From an uncultured Oscillospiraceae bacterium (lineage in GTDB: Bacteria > Bacillota > Clostridia > Oscillospirales > JAAYXM01), in contig CAKSEF010000012.1 in NCBI GenBank assembly GCA_934446465.1, positions 1-37,165 of the forward strand: a stretch of 37,165 nucleotides of DNA, read 5' to 3'. The notes under the pieces are model-generated. The model saw nothing but the letters and a program-made list of their open reading frames with translations. It did not search any database and had not been told where the DNA came from. Made by a program: the position numbers and the translations under genes. How positions within the stretch are numbered: the stretch's first letter is position 1; every line of letters starts with the position of its first letter. Shown here piece after piece: positions 32,123-37,165 of the stretch.

Positions 32123-33471
32123 TGGAAAAAGGAAACAGATATACGGCGGAAATAACAGGGTGTACCACCGAGGGCGCAGGAATTGCGCGCATAGACGGCA
32201 TTGTGGTTTTTGTCCCGAATACGCTTGAGGGCGAGACATGTGAAATTGAGATATTAAAGGTAAAAAAGAGCTTTGCGTACGCAAGGCTTGTTTCTGTACT
32301 CAAAGCGTCCGAGGAAAGAATAAAGAGCGGGTGTGAGTATTTTCCGAAATGCGGCGGATGTTCGCTCTGGCATATGACATACCGCGAGGAACTCAGAATA
32401 AAGGAAACGCGCGTTCGGGACGCCATTGAACGCATCGGCGGGCTTTCCGTGCCGATAAATACGATAATCGGAGCGGAGGCAATTACGTGCTACCGAAATA
32501 AAGCGCAATTCCCGGCGGGCGACGGAATAAGCGGTTTTTACAGGTCGAGAAGCCACGATATCGTGCCGTCGGACAGATGCCTTATACAGAGCGAGGAGAG
32601 CGACCGACTGCGCCATGCGGTTGAAAGCTGGCAGAAGAGGTTTAAAATTCCGCACTATGACGAAAGACGCAGAAGGGGACTTCTGCGCCATATATACGTC
32701 AGAAACGGCAGGTATAAGACACTGCTCACAATCGTTGCAACGGGGAAGATTCCACATACGGACGAGCTTATAGAGGAAGCAAGAAAAGCGTGCGCAAACC
32801 TCGGCGGTGTTGTGTTGAATATCAACCGCGAGGACACAAACGTAATTCTGGGCGAAAAGTATATAACGCTTTGGGGAGACGGGTACACGGAGGACGAGCT
32901 GTGTAACCTCCGTTTCAGAATATCACCCGCGGCATTTTATCAGGTAAATCATGCGCAGACGGAGAAGCTCTATGCAAAAGTGACAGAGCTTGCCCTGTCA
33001 AACGGCGCGGAGACCGCACTCGATTTGTACTGCGGGATAGGAACAATAACACTCTGCCTCGCAAAAAAACTAAAAAAAGTCATCGGGGTTGAAGTTATTC
33101 CCGAAGCCGTTGCGGACGCAAAAAAGAACGCGGAAATTAACGGGATATCAAATGCGGAGTTCATCTGCGCGGATGCGGGAGAGGCGGCGCAGAAAATATG
33201 CGGAAGCGGGGAGAAACCCGATGTTATCATTGTTGACCCTCCGCGCAAGGGCATATCGCCCGAGGTAACGGACGCGATGGTCAAAATGGAGCCGAAGAGC
33301 ATCGTCTACGTCTCATGCGACCCCGCAACACTCGCGCGCGACTTGAAGGAACTTTCGGAAAAAGGCTATACACCCGTTTCCGCAACACCCGTCGATATGT
33401 TCCCGCGAACTAAGCATGTCGAGACGATTGTAAGTTTGGTCAGAAGAAATGAGAAGAGAACCGGACAATAA
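32122..33471 (+). CDS. rlmD: 23S rRNA (uracil-C5)-methyltransferase (RlmD/RlmCD/RumA family)
   Basis: The 449-residue enzyme methylates uridine C5 in 23S rRNA with SAM. It has an N-terminal TRAM domain (about 1-60), four iron-sulfur-type cysteines (Cys71, Cys77, Cys80, Cys153), the SAM motif LDLYCGIGT (300-308), VDPPRKG (371-377), the nucleophile Cys399 in VSCDPATLARD, and the base Glu434 in TKHVETI. The family in Bacillota can modify both U747 and U1939 (RlmCD), so the precise site is open. It is the last gene of the yqfC-to-rlmD run; no clear terminator follows within the 45-bp gap. Confidence 0.93.
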   Translation: MEKGNRYTAEITGCTTEGAGIARIDGIVVFVPNTLEGETCEIEILKVKKSFAYARLVSVLKASEERIKSGCEYFPKCGGCSLWHMTYREELRIKETRVRDAIERIGGLSVPINTIIGAEAITCYRNKAQFPAGDGISGFYRSRSHDIVPSDRCLIQSEESDRLRHAVESWQKRFKIPHYDERRRRGLLRHIYVRNGRYKTLLTIVATGKIPHTDELIEEARKACANLGGVVLNINREDTNVILGEKYITLWGDGYTEDELCNLRFRISPAAFYQVNHAQTEKLYAKVTELALSNGAETALDLYCGIGTITLCLAKKLKKVIGVEVIPEAVADAKKNAEINGISNAEFICADAGEAAQKICGSGEKPDVIIVDPPRKGISPEVTDAMVKMEPKSIVYVSCDPATLARDLKELSEKGYTPVSATPVDMFPRTKHVETIVSLVRRNEKRTGQ

Positions 33472-33516
33472 CACCGCAAAATATACAAAACTGTTTTATT
33501 CAATGAGGTCGGTAAA

Positions 33517-35061
33517 ATGATAACGTTCAGGCAAAATAACGAAAAGTCATATTACGAAGAACGGCTTGTTTCAGAAAATACATTTATTGGCTCCGAGATG
33601 AATTTGACAGTTCTGCCAAGGTTCGGCGAAATCGTAAATAAGCTTCCCGAACCGTTATGGGAAGGTCGTCAAAAACACATTGAGTGTTATTGGAAAGCTT
33701 GGGAAATTGCTTTTTCAAACCTTCGCTTGCCAAAAGAGGGAACGGGCTTCGTCGCCCCGTACATTGACCCCGCATTCAACGGATGTATATTCATGTGGGA
33801 TTCCGTATTTATGCTCATGTTTGGAAAATACGCCGACAGAATTTTTAAATTTCAGAAAACTCTCGATAATTTCTATTCTCACCAACATAAAGACGGGTAC
33901 ATTTGCCGTCAAATTGACGAAAATTCCGGAGACGATACTTACACAAGACACGACCCCTCTTCAACAGGGCCGGAAGTCATGCCTTGGTGTGAATGGGACT
34001 ATTATATGAATTTTGGGGACAGGGAAAGGCTCAAACGCGTATTTCCGTGCCTTTTGGCGTACCACAGGTGGATGAAGGAACATTTTACATGGCGGGACGG
34101 CACATATTTTTCTTCCGGATACGGCTGCGGAATGGACAACTCGCCGAGACTCCAGGAGGGATACCACGAATGGTTCAGCAACGGACATATGGTTTGGGCA
34201 GACAGTTGTATGCAGGAGCTTCTTTCGTGCAATACACTCATTAGGATGGCAAAAGAAATCGGCAGGGGAGAGTTTACCGAGGAGCTCTCCGCAGAAAGCG
34301 CACATCTTTTCAAAGTCATCAATGAAACTCTGTGGGATGAAGAGACGAACTTCTACTATGACCTTTGGAAGAACGGTGAATTGAACGGAGTTAAGCATAT
34401 CGGTTCATATTGGGCGCTTCTCGCAAAGTGCGTTCCCGAAGAAAGGGCTGATTCATTCATCGCGCATCTTGAAAATGAAAAAGAATTTAAGACGGATCAC
34501 CGCATTCCGTCTCTCTCGAAAGACAGCAAGGGTTTTGATGAGAAAGGAAGGTATTGGCGCGGTTCTGTCTGGTCTCCGACTAACTACACAGTGCTCAAAG
34601 GTCTTGACGGATATGGGAAATATTCCCTTTCGCACAGAATCGCACTCAATCACCTTGATGCCGTTGTCAAAGTTTTTGAGACAGAGAACACACTTTTTGA
34701 AAACTATGCACCTGTCTTTAAGGACGGCAAACCGCAAAGAGGAAACTGGTCAAATTCAGATTTTGTCGGCTGGACAGGGCTTTCACCGATATCCATTCTG
34801 TTTGAATTTGTTTTCGGGATAAAACCCGATGTTCCGAATAACAGAATAGTCTGGAACATAAATCTGACCGAGAGACACGGAATTGAAAAATATCCTTTCG
34901 GCAAAGACGGGGAACTGAGCCTTATATGCAATAAACGAAGTTCGACTTCGGAAAAACCGGAGATTATTGCAAAATCAAATATTCCCGTTTCGCTTGAAAT
35001 AGTTTGGAATAACGGAGCGGAGCGTGAGACTATAAGTTTGCAGAGACAAAGTGTGCATTGA
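33517..35061 (+). CDS. Alpha,alpha-toroid glycoside hydrolase (MGH1/trehalase-like)
   Basis: The 514-residue protein is a cytoplasmic (alpha/alpha)6-barrel glycosidase of the MGH1-like/GH37-GH63 relatives. Supporting blocks are CIFMWDSVFMLMFGKY (about 90-105), HKDGYICRQI (about 127-136), a CGMDNSPR segment (about 206-213, where the related enzymes have a catalytic acid), YWRGSVWSPTNY (about 347-358) and NYAPVFKDG followed by NWSNSDFVGWTGLSPI near the C-terminus (second acid region). Related enzymes hydrolyse trehalose, mannosylglycerate or terminal alpha-glucosides; the substrate is not clear here. No signal peptide is seen. The sequence looks more AT-rich in third positions than its neighbours. 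It has a ribosome-binding site (GAGG at 33504) but no obvious promoter, so it may be read through from rlmD. Confidence 0.85.
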   Translation: MITFRQNNEKSYYEERLVSENTFIGSEMNLTVLPRFGEIVNKLPEPLWEGRQKHIECYWKAWEIAFSNLRLPKEGTGFVAPYIDPAFNGCIFMWDSVFMLMFGKYADRIFKFQKTLDNFYSHQHKDGYICRQIDENSGDDTYTRHDPSSTGPEVMPWCEWDYYMNFGDRERLKRVFPCLLAYHRWMKEHFTWRDGTYFSSGYGCGMDNSPRLQEGYHEWFSNGHMVWADSCMQELLSCNTLIRMAKEIGRGEFTEELSAESAHLFKVINETLWDEETNFYYDLWKNGELNGVKHIGSYWALLAKCVPEERADSFIAHLENEKEFKTDHRIPSLSKDSKGFDEKGRYWRGSVWSPTNYTVLKGLDGYGKYSLSHRIALNHLDAVVKVFETENTLFENYAPVFKDGKPQRGNWSNSDFVGWTGLSPISILFEFVFGIKPDVPNNRIVWNINLTERHGIEKYPFGKDGELSLICNKRSSTSEKPEIIAKSNIPVSLEIVWNNGAERETISLQRQSVH

Positions 35062-35086
35062 TTCCAATGCACACTTTGTCGTTTTT
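35045..35086 (+). terminator. Terminator overlapping the glycosidase stop codon
   Basis: A perfect 16-bp stem GACAAAGTGTGCATTG (35045-35060) with its complement at 35065-35080, a 4-nt loop and TTTTT (35082-35086). The left arm encodes the last codons of the glycosidase. Confidence 0.9.
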
Positions 35087-35098
35087 GGAAGAATTATA

Positions 35099-35127
35099 TG
35101 GAAATCGCACATTCGGTGTGATATAAT
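35099..35127 (+). promoter_or_regulatory. Extended -10 promoter of the SemiSWEET-like gene
   Basis: A weak -35 TGGAAA (35099-35104), a 17-bp spacer and a perfect TATAAT (35122-35127) preceded by TGA as an extended -10. Confidence 0.6.
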
Positions 35128-35165
35128 ACGAGACTGGAAATTATTATAATGAAGGAGAAAATAAA

Positions 35166-35456
35166 ATGTCCGAAATCTGCGAAATGGTTATGATGATATG
35201 CTTCGGCGCGTCATGGCCGATGAATGTCATAAAATCAATAAGGTCAAAAACTACAAAGGGTAAAAGCCTCGGATTTCTGATTATGATAGAAACAGGTTAT
35301 ATATGCGGAATTGCGGGGAAGCTCATAGTCGGCAGTTTTAAGTGGTATGTCATGTTTTTCTATGTGCTCAACTTCACAATGGTTCTTGCCGACCTTATCA
35401 TGTATTTTTACAACTACAATAAATATGACAAAAAAGAATGGGCCAAAGTCGGATAA
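35166..35456 (+). CDS. SemiSWEET / PQ-loop-like small membrane protein
   Basis: A 96-residue protein with three hydrophobic segments (about 5-22, 36-54, 60-83), the size and topology of a SemiSWEET half-transporter, which dimerises to carry sugars. The loop FGASWPMNVIKSIRSKTTKGKS places a Trp-Pro where PQ-loop proteins have their Pro-Gln and is followed by the K-G-K-S turn common in bacterial members. The start follows AAGGAG. It has its own promoter between the glycosidase and lemA. A sugar-transport role is inferred from fold and neighbourhood, not shown. Confidence 0.75.
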   Translation: MSEICEMVMMICFGASWPMNVIKSIRSKTTKGKSLGFLIMIETGYICGIAGKLIVGSFKWYVMFFYVLNFTMVLADLIMYFYNYNKYDKKEWAKVG

Positions 35457-35497
35457 AGAAGCCTGTCCGTTCTGTTCTTAAGAAAAACTTAGCTTTC

Positions 35498-35526
35498 TTG
35501 ACAATAATATGCGCGTGGTGTAGAAT
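35498..35526 (+). promoter_or_regulatory. Sigma-A promoter of lemA
   Basis: A perfect TTGACA (35498-35503), a 17-bp spacer and TAGAAT (35521-35526), 29 bp ahead of the lemA start. It shows that the long reading starting at 35438 is wrong. Confidence 0.8.
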
Positions 35527-35554
35527 TATAAAAGGAATTGAAGGGGGTTATATC

Positions 35555-36115
35555 ATGAAAAACAAGGGCTTGATAATTACTTTGGTTATAGTCGTAATTC
35601 TCGCAATTATATTCGCATCAATGTATAACGGACTTTCAAAGGCACAGATAAATGTCGAAGAACAGCTTTCAAATGTTCAGGCACAGCTTCAGCGCCGTGC
35701 GGACTTGATCCCGAATCTGGTAAACACGGTAAAGGGATATGCAAAGCATGAGTCGGACGTATTCAGTGCAGTAACGGAAGCGCGCGAAAAGCTGATGGGC
35801 GCGTCAAGTGCGTCTGAGCTCTCGCAGGCCGACGGTGAGCTGACGAATGCTCTCGGAAGACTTATTGCCGTTGCCGAAAGCTATCCGGACTTAAAGGCAA
35901 ATACAACCTACACGGGACTTATGGACGAACTCGCGGGAACGGAAAACAGAATAGCAACGGTTCGCCGTGATTATAACAGCGCGGTAACGTCATACAACAA
36001 AAAGGTACGCACATTCCCCGGCAACATTTTTGCGGGAATATTTGGTTTTGAAAAGGCCGATTTCTTTGAGGCCGAGGAGGGTAGCGAGAAGGCACCGCAA
36101 GTGTCCTTTGAATAA
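35555..36115 (+). CDS. lemA: LemA family membrane-anchored protein
   Basis: The 186-residue protein has a short N-terminal cytosolic tip, one membrane helix (about 6-22) and a long helical extracytoplasmic domain with the LemA signatures NVEEQLSNVQAQLQRRADLIPNLV (about 32-55), ENRIATVRRDYN and YNKKVRTFPGNIFAGIFGF. The function is unknown; LemA frequently accompanies TPM-domain proteins, as here. The ATG at 35555 follows AAGGGGG. It is 3 nt from the TPM gene, so both are one operon under a consensus promoter. Confidence 0.93.
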   Translation: MKNKGLIITLVIVVILAIIFASMYNGLSKAQINVEEQLSNVQAQLQRRADLIPNLVNTVKGYAKHESDVFSAVTEAREKLMGASSASELSQADGELTNALGRLIAVAESYPDLKANTTYTGLMDELAGTENRIATVRRDYNSAVTSYNKKVRTFPGNIFAGIFGFEKADFFEAEEGSEKAPQVSFE

Positions 36116-36118
36116 GTT

Positions 36119-36883
36119 ATGAAAGCATTTTTCAGAGTTTTTTCGCTTGTAATCGTGTTTGCGGTTCTTTGCTCATGTTCCTACGGGGATGATGAGCTCC
36201 CGTCCGCAACGGAGAAGTTCTATGTGAACGATTTTGCAAACGTGATATCGGACAAAACCGAAAATGAAATACTGAAAAACGGAGCAGAGCTTCAAAAACG
36301 AACAAGTGCACAGGTGGTTGTTGTTACGGTTGAGGACACGGGAAGCAGTTCTCTCGAGGACTACTCGATGAGCCTTGCCCGAGGCTGGCAGATAGGCGAC
36401 GCAGAGAAAAACAACGGCGTTCTGATCCTGTTTACCACAACTGAAAAGCACGTGCGGATTGAGGTCGGCTACGGACTTGAGGGCGCGCTGAACGATGCAA
36501 AGTGCGGCCGCATACTTGACACATGGACCGTTCCGTCCATGAATTCGGGAGATTGGGATTCCGCCGTTAAAGACACATGGAACAGCATAGCCGAGGAGGT
36601 CTACGCCGAGTACGGCGAGGAAGTGCCTGAGGATGTCGCGATGCCCGACATTTCGGACGAGGAGGGCGATGAAGCGGCTGTTACCGTAATTATTTCGGCA
36701 GTCATTATAATGATAATAATAATCGGGGTTCTCTCACGCCGCGGCGGCGGTGGAAGAGGACACGGCACGTTTATTCCGCCAAGCTCCTTCGGCGGATTTT
36801 CGGGAGGATCTTTCGGAGGCGGTTCCTTCGGCGGCTTTTCCGGAGGAGGCGGCAGCTTCGGAGGAGGCGGTGCAAGCCGTTAA
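36119..36883 (+). CDS. TPM-domain lipoprotein-like membrane protein (YgcG family)
   Basis: The 254-residue protein has a signal sequence with a plausible lipobox (LCSC, Cys20), a TPM domain (about 32-165, with FYVNDFANVIS, QVVVVTVE, NNGVLILFTTTEKHVRIEVGYGLEGAL), an acidic linker, a second membrane helix (about 188-206), and a Gly/Ser/Phe-rich tail ending in GGGGASR. TPM proteins have been described as phosphatase-like or as photosystem-II-repair relatives in plants, but the bacterial role is not settled. It is co-transcribed with lemA. Confidence 0.92.
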   Translation: MKAFFRVFSLVIVFAVLCSCSYGDDELPSATEKFYVNDFANVISDKTENEILKNGAELQKRTSAQVVVVTVEDTGSSSLEDYSMSLARGWQIGDAEKNNGVLILFTTTEKHVRIEVGYGLEGALNDAKCGRILDTWTVPSMNSGDWDSAVKDTWNSIAEEVYAEYGEEVPEDVAMPDISDEEGDEAAVTVIISAVIIMIIIIGVLSRRGGGGRGHGTFIPPSSFGGFSGGSFGGGSFGGFSGGGGSFGGGGASR

Positions 36884-36907
36884 AAATTCAATAAAAACAC
36901 TAAAAAC

Positions 36908-36937
36908 GGACATGTAATCAAGCGTGTCCTTTTTTTA
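36908..36937 (+). terminator. Weak terminator after the TPM gene
   Basis: GGACA (36908-36912) pairs with TGTCC (36925-36929) across a 12-nt loop, and a T7 run follows. The A-run before the stem could extend pairing past one mismatch. Confidence 0.5.
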
Positions 36938-36945
36938 AAATTGTA

Positions 36946-36974
36946 TTGACAAAGAGAAAAAATATTGCTAAACT
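36946..36974 (+). promoter_or_regulatory. Sigma-A promoter of the rightmost lipoprotein gene
   Basis: A perfect TTGACA (36946-36951), a 17-bp spacer and TAAACT (36969-36974) with an extended TGC before the -10. Confidence 0.75.
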
Positions 36975-37015
36975 ATTAATCGGTCAACTGAATAAAAAAA
37001 CAAGGAGAGGAAAAC

Positions 37016-37165
37016 ATGAAAAGATTTTTGGCACTTATCTTGGCAGTTATAATGCTGTTTGCGCTTTGCTCATGCAAAGGCGGAAGCGGCGGCGGTTCGG
37101 CGGACGCTAACATCCCCGAGGGAAAGCAGATTCCCGACGATGCGGTACTTAACGTAACAATCGCA
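37016..37165 (+). CDS. Lipoprotein, probably a solute-binding protein (partial, N-terminus)
   Basis: Fifty codons are visible before the right edge. The product begins with a classic lipoprotein signal, MKRFLALILAVIMLFALCSC, whose lipobox LCSC places the modified cysteine at residue 20. A Gly/Ser-rich linker follows, then the start of a mature domain (IPEGKQIPDDAVLNVTIA). ABC-transporter substrate-binding proteins of this group often begin so, but nothing visible settles it. The ATG has AAGGAGAGG upstream and a near-consensus promoter of its own. Confidence 0.8.
   Translation, partial: MKRFLALILAVIMLFALCSCKGGSGGGSADANIPEGKQIPDDAVLNVTIA

Noticed and set aside
31364..32284. 306-residue minus-strand open frame
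   Set aside because: It is antisense to ybeY, dgkA and rlmD, all of which are firmly identified; the composition is that of a shadow frame.
36720..36880. Repeated GGCGGA/GGAGG units
   Set aside because: They encode the glycine/serine-rich tail of the TPM protein and are not an independent DNA repeat or CRISPR.

Overview
The window looks like a chromosomal segment of a spore-forming-lineage Bacillota, most likely an uncultured clostridium (Oscillospirales- or Christensenellales-like; this placement is an inference). Reasons: Bacillus/Clostridium gene orders are kept (trmK-yqfO; aroQ-efp; gdpP-rplI-dnaB; tilS-hpt-ftsH; yqfC-yqfD-phoH-ybeY-dgkA), the sporulation genes yqfC and yqfD are present, Shine-Dalgarno sequences are strong (GGAGG), TTG starts are frequent, and most promoters fit the sigma-A pattern with 17-bp spacers. 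I see no rRNA, tRNA, CRISPR array, insertion sequence, prophage or riboswitch.

Layout. 1-2411: the start of a probable FAD-dependent dehydrogenase (minus strand), then uronate isomerase uxaC with its own promoter and terminator, and a TepA/ClpP-like protease. 2467-5943: a small DUF1858 protein, then trmK, the Nif3-like yqfO and the ribosome-quality-control factor rqcH. 5933-6670: an unrecognised minus-strand protein with a faint GH18-like pattern. 6754-8738: the HAD phosphatase yqeG, aroQ, efp and a Cys/Asp-rich CD1247-like protein. 8871-12741: a very large heparinase II/III-like protein without a signal peptide, and yaiI/yqxD. 12764-15054 (minus): an exported deacetylase-like protein that has lost its catalytic residues, followed by a membrane acyltransferase. 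15191-18375: an alanine/sodium symporter on plus, converging with a rodA-HAD phosphatase operon on minus. 18533-26138: gdpP-rplI-dnaB-tilS-hpt-ftsH. 26255-28491 (minus): a membrane glycosyltransferase 2 and a GNAT-like acyltransferase. 28702-33471: yqfC-yqfD-phoH-ybeY-dgkA-rlmD. 33517-37165: a trehalase/MGH1-like glycosidase, a SemiSWEET-like small membrane protein, a lemA-TPM pair and the start of a lipoprotein.

How the genes relate. Most of the window is housekeeping: translation (efp, rplI, tilS, trmK, rlmD, rqcH, ybeY), replication (dnaB), membrane proteolysis (ftsH), cell-wall elongation and lipid-carrier recycling (rodA, dgkA) and c-di-AMP turnover (gdpP). The accessory part concerns carbohydrates and the envelope: uronate catabolism and a polysaccharide-lyase-like enzyme, a putative alpha-glycosidase, a putative sugar transporter, and two minus-strand envelope modules (inactive-looking deacetylase plus acyltransferase; glycosyltransferase plus acyltransferase-like protein). 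I found no clear-cut new defence or mobile system. The best candidates for something undescribed are the catalytically dead deacetylase/acyltransferase pair, the leaderless four-cysteine heparinase-like protein, and the unknown gene at 5933-6670.
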